A stretch of DNA of 64,000 bases, from assembly GCF_022201045.2 (NCBI RefSeq), contig NC_068561.1:22512501-22576500 (forward strand), read 5' to 3'. The number at the start of each line of letters is the position of its first letter. Within the stretch, counting starts at the first letter, position 1. Below are positions 1-12,253 of the stretch, piece after piece. Origin of the DNA: Citrus sinensis (taxonomy: Eukaryota; Streptophyta; Magnoliopsida; Sapindales; Rutaceae). Made by a program: the position numbers and the translations under genes. The notes under the pieces were generated by a model, which was not told where the DNA came from, made no database searches, and saw nothing but the letters and a program-made list of their open reading frames with translations.

Positions 1-214
1 TGGAAAACAGATTGATACCTGTTTAATAATGTAGGTATGCAATATAACTAAACAAAATAGTCTGTTGATTGATGACAAGTGCCAAGCCTTTGACATGTTT
101 CACAACACAGTGACCACAACAGTTTAGTAGATAATGTTGCGTTAAATATTTTACTCTTGAAGCTCAAGCATAAGCAATATCCAAGTATTAATATAACAAT
201 AACACAATACTCAC

Positions 215-3200
215 TTGGCAGACATCAACAATAATTGAATCATTGCGTGCAATGTGATTCGCCCAATACTCATCGGCAACTTCCTCATCTGGTCGGCCAT
301 CTGCATCTTTAGACTTTATATAAGGTTTGTGTTTGACACGATTTAGATCTTCGTGAAGACCATCTAGCAAAAATGCTAAAAGCTCCTGAAATAATTGGAA
401 GTCATTTGGCTGATACAATTGTATGTAATAATTGAAGCAAAAGAAAATGTACGTCACATGATAAACCTGAGAATCATGTTGATTGTATCCGCTAAATTGA
501 GGAGCGAAGCGAGCAAGCTTTGTTTTAAATGGCCGAGGAGCAACTGGGGTTCGTCCTGGTGCCCATAGCTTTCGAAGTAACTCACCAAATGCTACAGCTA
601 GTTCACCCTATGTAAGACCACTTCAACTTAGTATTATAACAAGACAACAATCATACACTCATGAAAAATCATCAAGAGTGGATGGACTTCTTAAAATAAA
701 TAGATTTGAACAGAAAAATATTTTATACATATCAACAAATCATTAAAGATACACAAATTTATGTCTGAAGATTATATTTGGAGGCCCATTATTAGCTCAA
801 ATTCATTTCCTAGAATTCAACTAGAATCTACCAACCTAGCTAAGAAAACCCACTGCCTGATAAATGATACAGTTCTAATTTTCACTAATACTATTTAATA
901 CTACATAGTTTTGTTATTGCCATCTTGGATCAATTCAATAATTTGTAAGGTTATTCATATTAGCCAGGCCTCTCTAGCTAATAGATTGAACTTTCAAGGC
1001 TGTTTGACCTTCCATCTTAAATATGACTCTAGTCATTGAGTTTCTAGGACACATCTTGACCATTTACTATTACTCCATGATGCCCACACTTGAGAAAAAG
1101 TAATGGTATCACCTAAATTGATTTAGTATCTAATATGGCTATTTAAGACGAATTTCTGACTATTGAGTCTTCAGCAATCAAGCTCTAGCTGATATTGAGG
1201 GCTTAACAATAGTTTTTACTCTTTACTAGGCTCCCTCATGTGCAAGGCTGAATTTAGTTAACAGTTTTCTCAAAAGGATCCACACGCAAATACAAACAAG
1301 AACCAATAGATAAAAGTACTCTGCTGCCATCTTAAGTTACTTTTCTAGCTCAAAAACTTATATTAAATGTAAGGGCCTTTTTTAACACAAAAGTTTATAT
1401 TAAAGGTAAGGGCCAAGCAATAATATTAAAGCTCTAACATGCCATCCTGTATGCAAGGAAAGGAAGAGAGTTTTGAAGGGTTGGGGAATCATTCTTCCAA
1501 GCAAAAGCTTAACTGCTTAGCATGTACGTAGATGTCAGAACTTACAACCATGCCCAATGGGTTTTGCCAATTTATCTCTCGACGATAATCTTCCCGAAAA
1601 TACCTAGCAAATTCCGGTGTATGAACAAGGCACTGAATTGCGCTATTCATAAAGCAAGTATTCCCAAGGTTCAGCAACCCAGTCAGACCAACAGAAGCTC
1701 CTCTTGTGGTAACGCCACTGGAGCCAAGCGTATTATCCGAGTCTCTAGCAGATGCCAAGTTTGGACTTGTTGAAATCTCTGAGCTGTGGTTCCTGGAAGT
1801 ACCTTTGCTTGCAGACCAACCTCCTGCAATTGATAAGCTTGACTTAGAAGGCTCTACAAGAACAGAAGAAGCTTTCTTCTCTGCAAATCCATTGTCCTGA
1901 ATAGAACTCTTGCAATTAGTACCGTTGACATTGTCAAGGACCTCCACCAGAATCTGTGACAAATGATTCAAAAAGGGTGAAAAATATCTATGTTAGAACA
2001 TGAAATGCTTGATATACTTGTAACCTGGAAAATAGAAAATTACATCATCTTAGATTCCTAGACTATTGAAAATATTATGGTTCTGAAACAATGTGATCGT
2101 CCCTGAAAACTTATAGACTGTTTACTCCTACAACGAGTTTTAATTTGTTTAATACAAGTACTGATTTCAGCTACAACTTATTTTATTTAAAAAATAAATA
2201 AAATAAGGTAAATATATAACTCTCAGGGATGAAAGGCTAAATGCAAAAATATCTAATTGGGATAAATTTAATTGTCGCTGAGTAACAGATTTCTATTCAG
2301 ACGATGAGATCTAAACGGTGCAGCATAAAGGAACCCACATCCTGATCCATCTGTATGTTGGCATCATCAAGTGTTCTATCCATGTCATTCATCAGAGCAT
2401 GTTTCCGATGGCCATAGTAATCCCAAATGCATATCTGTGAAAGAGAAAAGTATCAATTTAAAAAGTAGATCTCTCACTAGAAAAAAGCTTAAAGAGAATA
2501 AAAAATCATCAAGTTCAAAGAAGTGCTGGTATATTTAGATTCTTACTTGTTCTAAATTAAGATAAAAAATACTGCAAGCTCTTCGATGAAGTTCTCCAAT
2601 GGTTTCCTGCTCAAAATAGTTTAATCTTCAGATAGATATTATTAATCGCTTGAGTATACCATAAAACAACAGGCAGCATTAAAAGCTGAAAAGAGTAATA
2701 TATCAAAACCCACTTCAAACAGTACCTTTTTGCTTATTCTTATGGTGGAGCATTCACCTCTTGGCATCACAAGTAGTTGAAGGCGCAGAGGATACACCTC
2801 TACAGCCAACTCTGTCTGAGAGAGACCTGAACTGATTACTTTCCTTGCCAATGTCGGGCCACCTCCATACCTTAACCAAACAGAGACCACCAATGATTCT
2901 CTAGTACTTACATTCAGATCACAATTGGATGACAGAAATAAATCACAAAAAGAGCATCATGATATCTAGCATCGTGTAAAATTCCACACATAATAATAAC
3001 TCACCATGAATGCAATTGGTTCCAAACTTCTTGTGGAAGCAGTATATAATCTCGGCCTTCCAGCAAAGTATCCACAATTTCAGGGCCGGCGCCAGGGTCC
3101 TCCGCTGTTGCATCATTTACCAAATCAGAATTATCAATACCAGAAGGCCTCTTTGACGCACTTGAACCAGCTGAATTGAAATGTTCCAACAAAGAGGATC

Positions 3201-4562
3201 CATCGCCTGTGTTATTTGGCTGATCTTGGTTTACATAATCAATCCAATGTTGCCACCATCTGTCATGACCCAACAAAGGAAGGCATTAAAAAACATATTT
3301 CCCAAATGCAGATTACTTAAGTCCTTAAAATGACACTCACTCCCACAGCTCAGTATGTTACACTGTCAAAGCTTAAAATTTAAATCACTATAACCATAAC
3401 CAAGTGACAAAATTTTTCAGCAAAGCATTCCAGCTCATCTACATCCAAATCAATAAAACCGCATCATGTATACATTAAATTCAAAAAGGTGTTTGACATG
3501 GTATGACCTCCTCAACCGGGGATGAAAATGCTTATGACCGGCCAATCCCATAAAATAACATCATGACTTGTAAGCACTCATATTTAATTCTAATCAATCA
3601 AATTATAAGCAAAATAATCAACTAAAGAGTGTGTGTGTTTGTAACTCCAATGATTCAACCTAATTGTGAGAGCACAACAGCTAAATGTAAACACCTACAT
3701 TTACTAGGCAGCTAATGTTTTTCCAAGAACTTGCCCACTTATACTTAACATCTAGTGTTTCGATTTCAATGTAGCGGTGGATTAAAAGCTGCAGTAACCC
3801 TGTCCCATACATCCCCTAAGTTTTTCACATGTAAAATTACAATTATAAAATTGTTAAAATTTCAACTACTAATCTTTCTGTTACCAACTATGAAGAAATG
3901 AGCCTTCAAATAGCACTCTAAAGCAGTAAATTCCCCTAAATATGAAACTAAACACAAAAAAATCAAGATATATAAGAAAATAAATATAAAAGCTGCAGTA
4001 ACCCTGTCCCATACATCCCCTAAGTTTTTCACATGTAAAATTACAATTATAAAATTGTTAAAATTTCAACTACTAATCTTTCTGTTACCAACTATGAAGA
4101 AATGAGCCTTCAAATAGCACTCTAAAGCAGTAAATTCCCCTAAATATGAAACTAAACACAAAAAAATCAAGATATATAAGAAAATAAATATAAAAGCTGC
4201 AGTAACCCTGTCCCATACATCCCCTAAGTTTTTCACATGTAAAATTACAATTATAAAATTGTTAAAATTTCAACTACTAATCTTTCTGTTACCAACTATG
4301 AAGAAATGAGCCTTCAAATAGCACTCTAAAGCAGTAAATTCCCCTAAATATGAAACTAAACACAAAAAAATCAAGATATATAAGAAAATAAATATAAAAC
4401 AAAAAAAAAAAAAGATAGAGAGAGGAGGAGCCTTTGATTGATGAGAAAAAATGTATCGCTTTCTTTGCTAGAAGCTTCGGAGGAAATCGCAATGTCTCTG
4501 ATCAAAACCCTCTCTTCTTCTGGCGTCAGCTCCCCGCGGCTACGCGTCGTCACCTCCGCCAT
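215..4562 (-). CDS. UBP5: Ubiquitin carboxyl-terminal hydrolase, UBP5 type (5' half, runs off left edge)
   Basis: Cysteine protease that removes ubiquitin from proteins. Eight exons are visible, 5' to 3': 4562-4432, 3259-3005, 2870-2726, 2606-2547, 2434-2339, 1953-1546, 607-467 and 385-215. They join in phase into 469 residues; the Arabidopsis protein has about 920, so the His box and C-terminus lie beyond base 1. The N-terminus (MAEV, then [12 protein letters not shown]) and the WWQHW / HSWYGGGP segments form a DUSP domain at about residues 20-130. The catalytic Cys box [12 protein letters not shown] puts the nucleophile near Cys329, followed by the QHDSQE and [13 protein letters not shown] motifs of the USP fold. 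Every splice is GT-AG except the first donor, which reads AAAG|GCTCC (GC donor). Intron 1 holds a 3 x 204 bp tandem repeat. The start is the first ATG in frame with the conserved N-terminus. Family call is secure; paralogue number comes from memory of Arabidopsis UBP5. Confidence 0.9.
3787..4398. repeat. Three tandem copies of a 204 bp unit in UBP5 intron 1
   Basis: Units start at 3787, 3991 and 4195 with AGCTGCAGTAACCC and end in AAATATAAA. By eye the copies are identical, which implies very recent expansion. The array ends about 33 bases from the exon 1 splice donor. No coding capacity or transposon ends are visible. Confidence 0.93.
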
Positions 4563-6067
4563 TTCTCTCCCTCGCTAGCAAATCTGATTAAACGAATAAA
4601 TTCCGTAGATTTTCAAATTCGATTTTCTCAGACGCCGAACGGAGTGCGAAGGGGAAATATTGAAAATTATAGAAATTCAAAATAATAATTAAAATAAAAA
4701 TAAGGTATTTTGAGTGAAGAGAGAAACCCAGGCTTTGCGCTTGCTCTTTTTTTTTGGGGGGGTTTAATTGGAGAAGCGGCAAAACCCTTGCTAGGGGACA
4801 AGACGAGCGATTATCAGGGACATGCCTAATTTCTTTTCTTTATTCAGTTGCTTATTAGTTATTTATTATCCAAAGGCAAACGACATTACAACATCTCTAG
4901 GGCAGTGACAGTTATTGTCTTCCGAATTAATTTTTTTATTTATTACGATATAGTAAAATTTTATTGAAATTAACATTGTTTATTTGAAACTGCTAACAAA
5001 AATTATTCATAATGATTCCATGACTTTTTCGGCATTTTCATCTAAACTGTAAAAAAAAAAAAATCTATAAATTACATATATTTAATATTTTAAAATATTA
5101 AAAATTGTAAGAAAATATTTCTATGATTTAAATTTTCATTTATTGTATTTGAAAATTCCAATTATAGAAAGGAAGACCACCCGAATTTATAAATAAACAA
5201 TGATATGAAAGTATTTATTAATAGCGAGTAGCCTGCAAATTTTTCTTTGAAAAAAAAAAATAAAGTAAAAAATAAGGGGTGATATATAATCCAAATCGAT
5301 ATTTTTAACCCTTAGCTTACCTCTAGAATTCAAGCACGGGTTACTACTATCCTTAAAAGACTGCTGGGCCCAAAATTGTGATTTTCTTCGGTTAAAATGA
5401 TTAAAAATTTTAACACATCTTTTAAATTATTTAATGGGTCTACATAGTAAAACTGATGTAACTATAATAATCTATTATTAAGGTTATATCTGATATATAT
5501 TTTACAAAAGTTGTACCAAAATATATATATGTATATATTATCAGTTCCAAATAGATCAGTTTGATGATAACAATCCAAAATTTTTTAAAATATAATTAAA
5601 AATTAAAAAAATTAGGCTTATTCCTTCTTAAATTAAAAATTTATTGTTTATTCAATTACAGTGCATTATTTTATCTCGAAACTCCAGAGTTTATATCCAC
5701 GATTCATGAGTAAGGCATGTTTTGAAGTTTATAGGTGAATTAAAAAAGATAATTAAAAAAATGGAACATAATTAAAACAGTAGAAGTTAAGTTGTATAGA
5801 ATATTTATTTAAAAAAAAAAAAAGCACAGGATGGTGACTGAATAATTGTTGTGCTTAAAGAGAAAAACATTACGGGCAGAAGATAAAAAGGGCGTTGCAA
5901 AAGTGTTAAAGAGAAAAAAAAAAGGAGGGGTTAGGTTTTATTAATGTGGAAAATAAGTATATTTATTAGGGGTATTTTCAGGAGACAATATGAGCTTTCC
6001 TTTTTAGATAATTTTTTCTTCATAACTGTCAGAAAAATTACACTTTTTTTTTTAGATATAAATGTAT
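4563..6067. other. UBP5 5' leader, promoter and intergenic DNA
   Basis: About 1.5 kb upstream of the minus-strand UBP5 start, reaching the target duplication of the SINE downstream. It is AT-rich with several A/T homopolymers. The first ~220 bases likely hold the leader. No reliable TATA box, ORF or RNA gene could be assigned. Confidence 0.5.
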
Positions 6068-6085
6068 GACAATCAAACACAAGTT

Positions 6086-6420
6086 TTTTTTTTGAATACT
6101 GATTAATCATCATATTACTGCATTACACAGATATTTACAACTGCTATTATAGCAGATATATTATACTGATATTTACAATCAGAAATACATAATTATGACT
6201 TATATTATTACATTGAATTCTGTGAAGTACATGACCAGATAAATAATTCCTTACAGAAGAGGGATGTCCATACTCCACTCGTATTGCACGAGGGAGAGGA
6301 AATTTTTGAAATATTAAACAAATAAGCACGTTAGCCCCCACAAAAGCATTTGTGGGGGCTTGAACCGCTGCCCTCATTGTGAGGGCAGCAGCCCACCACT
6401 CCGACCAAGGCCGAAGTGGC
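6086..6420 (-). mobile_element. tRNA-derived SINE with poly(A) tail and 18-bp target duplication
   Basis: Read on the minus strand, the element begins GCCACTTCGGCC and has a pol III A-box-like TGGTCGGAGTGG and a B-box GGTTCAAGCC (complement at 6357-6366). It ends in CAGTATTC followed by about 10 A (poly-T at 6084-6093 on the plus strand). It is flanked by a perfect 18-bp direct repeat, GACAATCAAACACAAGTT, at 6068-6085 and 6421-6438. A-box, B-box, A-tail and long target duplication together diagnose a SINE. It sits about 120 bases past the NPF stop codon, so it may lie in that transcript's 3' region. Length is 335 bp. Confidence 0.9.
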
Positions 6421-6537
6421 GACAATCAAACACAAGTTAAAAAAAAATAAAAGTTCTTAAGTAGATTTATTGAATTTATTTTTATTTTGGATATTGTACT
6501 CTAAATGAAAATACTTGCATCGTTTTCACACCTCGAT

Positions 6538-9500
6538 CTAAACAGTCGCGTTTCTCACTAATTCTATGTCTCCATGCCCATTACCAATAGCATCATTCAA
6601 TCTCTTATACGGAATTTCACCATCTTCAATTTTTTTATCTTCATCTTTGTCATCTTCACACACTTCTTCCAAAGGCTTGTAGGTATAAAACCAAGCACAT
6701 ATGACATAATACACTAGATTAATGACTTGAATCCCACTCACAAGCCAATAATAATGTTCCAATCTTCCCCTGTTCAGGTTCCGATCAGGCAGCCAATTGT
6801 TCTTTGAGCCTGTATATTTGTGCACAAGTGTTACCACCAATGTACCAATATAATTCCCCATTGATATTGCTATCCAATAAAGTGCCACAGCTGTGCTTCT
6901 CATGCTTTCTGGTGACTGATCATAAAGGAATTCCAAGTGCCCAACTGACATAAATACTTCTGCTACTCCATGAAGGCAGTACTGAGGCACCAACCAAAAT
7001 ACACTTATGGGAATAATCGCTTTCGGGTCATCCAGTAAGTGATGATTTGCTGCCACTTTTTTCCGTTTGATCTCAACAAATGATGAAACGATAGTTGCCA
7101 GAATGTTAATCGCGAAGCCAACGCCCATTCTTTGCAGGCAAGAGATGCCTGCTGGGTTCCCTGTGAATCTACGAGCAATGGGGACAAAAATGCGTTCGTA
7201 TAATGCAAGTCCGATGAGCATTGTCAGGATTCCGAAAATTGACAAACTGGCTGGTGGGATCTTGAAGGAGTGAGTTAAGTGGGTATTCATTGTGCGAGCT
7301 TGTTGGATGGTGAAGCTGTGTTGATGAGATGATGCCGTGACAAGTAAAATTCCTGCAGCCCAAACAGGCAACATTCTGATTATGGATTTTAACTCCTCAA
7401 CTCTGTGGACGGTGGCTAACCTCCAGAGATTTGGTGGGCTCGAATTTGTTGTCTCGCCCTCTGTAACTGTCGCTGCTTTATCCAACCACCTGCAAACTTA
7501 GATGTTATTGAAGCTGACATAAAAGCTGAATGACCAGGATTTCCTCCTAGTCGGAGATTTCCAGAGCAAAATTTTTCTGATAGCTTTTCTGTTTTAGCAG
7601 ATTATGAGGAGCAGGGCTCATTATATGTTCTGATTAGGTAAACTAAGTAATTTTTCAATTAGAGATCCCTGATTTTAATTTAGATTTCAATAAAGTCAGG
7701 GATTAATAAAATTAAATTAAATTTTAATACACTATATAATAAAATACATTACATTAGAATTTGTGTTTATTTTATTTTTTAATTAATCCTTAAAGTTAGA
7801 GATCCTTATTTCAAAACTACTTTGGTAAACTTAGTTTGTATTTATTTTAATAAAGTTCCCTCGTTCCGAGGATTTTATTAAAAAAAATGAAAAAAAAAGA
7901 TTGTGCAGCATTTCTTACTTGAATTGATTTGTGTGGACAAGTGTTCCATGCACAGAAATGACAGAATCAAGTTCTCCGTTTCGGTACAAAAGCCTTGGAT
8001 CTTCTGGAACAATGGCTTTCCTTTTCTTGAAAGCTGCAACAATCACTTGAGTCAATCTAGTCAATGGGCTACCTCCAGGCTTCAATTTCACATAAAGAGG
8101 TGAACCGAAAACGAAGGCAAGAACAGACATAACCATTCCAATGGCAGGGATTCCAAAACCCAAGCCCCAGCCCACATTATCTTGTATGTAAACCACAACA
8201 GTTAAAGCAGTCAGTGTTGCCATTCCCATGCAGAAATAATACCAATTGAAGAAGTTCCACTTCCGATTGGCAACGGTTGCCTTTCTCATGTCAATTTGAT
8301 CTGCTGCAAAGGCAACAACACACGGTCTTATGCCACCGGAGCCGAGGGATGAGAGGAGGAGCGAGATGTAGAGAACCCCTAACTGCAAGCCTGAGGCTTC
8401 CCTGCAGTTCTTTTGAGTTGGGCACGGCGGCGGCCGAAGCCCTGGGAGGACTGCTGATAAAGTGATGGCCACTAGTCCCTGTGACATCATGCGCACATAT
8501 AAAGTCTCGTTAAGTTTTTTGAAATATACTCCAAAACTACTATAAATACACACGTTACACAATATGTTTAAATTTAAAAGCTCTGCACAATTTAAACCCG
8601 CATACTAATATTTAAATTCGTAATTAAAACATATGAGTCGTACAACAATATAATTAAATCATGTTTTAAGTGGATGGACGAGCAAATGCAGCGGAGTAGG
8701 GGCTTTTTCCGGATACCATTTCGTAGATAATTGAGCCGCCGGTGATGGTCCAGAACCTGCCGGCAAAGGAGTCAGCAATGAGAGCTCCAATGAGTGAAGT
8801 GAAGCTTGATGTTCCGCCAAAGTTGGTGAGAGTATTGGAGGCTTGTACCAAGGGCATGTTTAGCTCCTGGGTTAGGTATGATATCAAGTTGGCATGAGAA
8901 CCGGCTGATGCAAATCTGTCGCATATTTCATTGGCTGAAAGGAGAAATGAAAAGAATAATCAATTAGTCACACTCTCTCATCAATCCAAGTTGTGAGTCC
9001 AAGCCCAAGCCCGTTGGGTTAGTCCATACTCCATGTCTCCACATAGGTAATTATCAATGAAGGATCAAAATTAGAATAAAAATACAAATAAATGAAAGCG
9101 AAAGGACACGGGTCCCCTGCTCCCATTTCTTCCGAAAAAAACTTCAATATAATATATTCTCAGTGTAATTCATGCGTAATCGGTTAGAAAACTTTCCGAA
9201 TAAGGACAGTGAAGTTTTTGGGACGACTTCGGAGGCAATCATCTCAGGCAGTGTTTATTTTTTAGATTAGGAGTGTGGAGTGTGGATTCCTCTTACTCCA
9301 ATGTTTACTTACCTTAAAAAAGAGAGGAGTGGGAGTGAAAATCCGTGGGTCCTACTCAATTTTGAAGTGGAGAGTGAGATTCTCACTCCCATGGGGGGAG
9401 GTGGGAGTGGGAATCCACTCCCCCCTCTTCCCATTTTATCCTTATAAAAATAAATAAATAATATCATATTTAATAAAATAAATAATATCATATTTATTAA

Positions 9501-11852
9501 AAATAATAATTATATCATATTTATTTTATTAAATTTAATAAAAAAATAAAAAAATGTTATATTTAAATTAATAATATTAAACATTAATTTTAATAAATAT
9601 TAATTATTTATTTAATTAATAATAATAAATATTTTATTCTAAAAATATATTAATTTTGTACTATATTATCAATAATAATATTTCATTTGTGTTGCTATTA
9701 TTAATAATTTTTATTCACATAATTTAAATTTAAATTAATAAAAAATTATGATTTACATAATTAAGAATATTAGTAATTATTATTAATTTATAAATATAAT
9801 AAAATATTTATTTTATTTTCCAAATATATTTTTTATTAATTTTTTAATTACAAATTATAATTCTGTACATAAGGATAAAATTGTAATTTAAAACAATTTA
9901 CTCCCAATCCAAGATAAAGTAAACAAATAATTAGGATTCTGATTGACAATCCATACTTTCATTTAGTCTAAGTAAACATCATACTCTCACTGCCACTCCA
10001 CACTCCTAATCCAAGGATTCTCACTCCTCAAGATTTCCACTCCAATCCAAAAAGTAAACGCAACATCAATGTCGTTAGTTCATTTCTTTGTGGATATTGA
10101 GAATTTTCAATAAAAAAAGGAAAGTGGTCATCAAGATAATGTGGGATCTTTTCCTCGCTATTTTATTATAAATGGTAAATGACATAGAATTGCCGCTCTT
10201 TATTAACTCATTAAATGGATTAACCACTGCAATTACAATTAAGTACTAGTAGCAGCCTATAATAGAAAGAGCTTTTGGTGTCGCGTCCTTGTAATTAGGT
10301 ACCACGACAACATATTTTTAAAATTTAATATTATGATTGATAATGTTATATATGTTGAATTATTAACATTTTACCCAAACATAATGACATGATTAGTTGA
10401 TATTTTTGACAAATCATACCTTAAATAATACTAATACCATATCCTTACTCTAATAGAGATGGTTAAATTCTCTATAGGTTTGAGGCCTCATGTGACTCTA
10501 CCCCAAGTGAAGTGAATTTTGAATAATTTTCAAGGAATAGAGTAGGGAATAGGGGAAAAATAAACCCCAAATTCTTCATGGAGTAAGGTTTGGTTTGTAC
10601 TCCCCACCCCACTCTCACCCCTATCCCCATTATATATAAATATTTTTTTTAATTTTTATTTAATAATTTTTATTTTATCAATTACAATGTTAGTTAATAA
10701 ATTTTCTTTTTATTTTTACTTGACATAAATAGGCTATAACTAAAAGAAAACCCTACAATATAATTTTTATTCAACTTAAAACATTGTTATGTTTCCTTTT
10801 CTCTCTTAAGATATTGTTCTCTTCGAACATTTTTTTATTTTAATATTATTTCAAGATATTATTTTAAACATTTGGAGTTTTTTAAAAATAATTTAAATAC
10901 TTTATAATGTAATAATAATTTTATTTAATTATTTAGTTTTTAACTTATTGAAATTATGTATCTATATCTACTATAAAATAAATAAATGAGAAATAAGATG
11001 AGAATGAAAAAATCATTCTCCACGTGGAGATTCTCCATCTACACCCCCACTAAATTTATTAGAGAATAGGGTAGAGAATAAAGGTGAAATTTTTAATGGG
11101 GTGGGGAATGGAGTAGGCCTCCCCACCCCCACCTCACCCTATTACCGTCCTTATACTCTAAGCTAGTCTAAAATTTGACTAACCGTATCTACCTATCTAG
11201 TGTAAAAATTTTAAGATCAAACGACGGCGATCGATGTTTTTAAGCATAAACTCACTCTGAACGGTGATAATTTTTAATGGGGTGGGGAATGGAGTAGGCC
11301 TCCCCACTCCCACCTCACCCTGTTACCATCCCTATACTCTAAGCTAGGCTAAAATTTGACTAACCGTATCTGGTGTAAAAATTTTAAGATCAAACGACGG
11401 CGATCGATGTTTTTAAGCCTCTGAATGGTGATAATTTTTTTCTCTCGACCATAATGTCGAATACAAAATCTCTTCATTCGTGAGACATATACTGCATTGT
11501 TATTATTCTTGCAGCTATACATACATGGCGTTAAAAGATCGGAGGAGCTAAGAAAAAGTAACGTGAAGAACTGAATGTGATTGTGTTATCCAAGACTGAA
11601 AAATAATTAAAAAGGAACAAAAGAACAAAATTGCTGCGGCATGCACGTTGGCAGATGGGAATAGACAAATAAAGAGGGAACTGATGATGAACTCAACTCA
11701 CCAAAAATGAATGGCATTGTTTTGATTCCTCCAAGCTGCTTCTTCTTCTTCTTCTTCTTCAGCTTCCCCTTTCCATCATCTTGGTCGATGATCTTCTCCT
11801 GATCTTCCTGCAGCTCCCCATCATCAGCCTTGTTATTTTTTTCAAACTCCAT
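6538..11852 (-). CDS. NPF3.1: NRT1/PTR family transporter, NPF3.1 type
   Basis: Proton-coupled membrane transporter of the POT/NPF family. NPF3.1 of Arabidopsis has been linked to nitrite/nitrate and gibberellin transport; the substrate here is inferred only. Four exons: 11852-11702, 8934-8717, 8478-7919 and 7489-6538, giving 626 residues. The start codon gives an acidic/lysine-rich cytosolic N-terminus (KLKKKKKKK) and then the conserved TMPFIFA entry to helix 1. Other family marks are NTLTNFGGTSS, IADSFAGRFWT, GSGGIRPCV, WNFFNWYYFCMG, TVHRVEELKSIIRM, SMRSTAVALYW and NRGRLEHYYW. The helix 1 ExxER/K proton-coupling motif reads EICDR, with Asp in place of the second Glu. Intron 1 is 2.77 kb and carries two elements (9251-10061 and 10454-11153). 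Intact frame throughout. Confidence 0.92.
9251..10061. mobile_element. Non-autonomous DNA element with repeated inverted end modules, in NPF intron 1
   Basis: The left end, GTGTTTATTTTTTAGATTAG then GAGTGTGGAGTG, matches inverted modules on the right (complement of GTTTACTTTTTGGATTGGAGTG at about 10035-10061, and a second module around 9960-10015). The left side likewise has a second GTTTACTT near 9303. The interior is extremely AT-rich and has no ORF. I could not find a clean target duplication, so the superfamily is unassigned and the ends are approximate. Confidence 0.6.
10454..11153. mobile_element. hAT-type MITE with 8-bp target duplication, in NPF intron 1
   Basis: The left end is TAGAGATGGTTAA; the right end (complement) is TAAGGACGGTAAT, an imperfect terminal inverted repeat. 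G/C-rich subterminal blocks such as CCCCACCCCAC are typical of plant hAT MITEs. A perfect 8-bp direct repeat, TACTCTAA, flanks it at 10446-10453 and 11154-11161. Length 700 bp, no ORF. Its right end has been duplicated (see the repeat at 11090-11435). Confidence 0.82.
11090..11435. repeat. 181-bp tandem duplication of the hAT MITE right end plus flank
   Basis: Two diverged copies with a 181-bp offset: GTGGGGAATGGAGTAGGCC at 11101 and again at 11282. Each copy holds the MITE right end, the TACTCTAA target repeat (11154 and 11335) and the same flank (CAAACGACGGCGATCGATG). TACTCTAA therefore occurs three times around one insertion. Confidence 0.85.
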
Positions 11853-12219
11853 TAGTTACTCTCAAGCTAGCCACACAGCCACATGCACTGCAGGAATCAA
11901 GAGAGAGCCAGCTATTAATAAATATATGGGGCGAAGGAAGTGTGAACAAATTGCTAGCGTTGTGATTGGAGGGCAATCAAATGAATCAATCATAAGTGGG
12001 AGGGAGGGACCATAAATTGACTTCATTGCCTTGTGATGCGGTATCTTATGTCATATTTTTTGGTTTCATCAATCTTGTCTTAATACCAACAAATTGTTTT
12101 AATTTGTTGCCTCCAAAAGAAAATAAAGAATAACAACAATTACATCAGAATATTCACATGCAAACCCACCATTAACATACATACATACATTACGTAAATT
12201 CGCCATTCAAAATATATTG

Positions 12220-12253
<34 letters not shown>

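Noticed and set aside
3787-4398. CRISPR-like array
   Set aside because: Three contiguous 204-bp units without spacers in a plant intron; simple tandem duplication.
6147-6425. 92-codon ORF on the minus strand
   Set aside because: It translates the SINE at 6086-6420, including its tRNA-like head.
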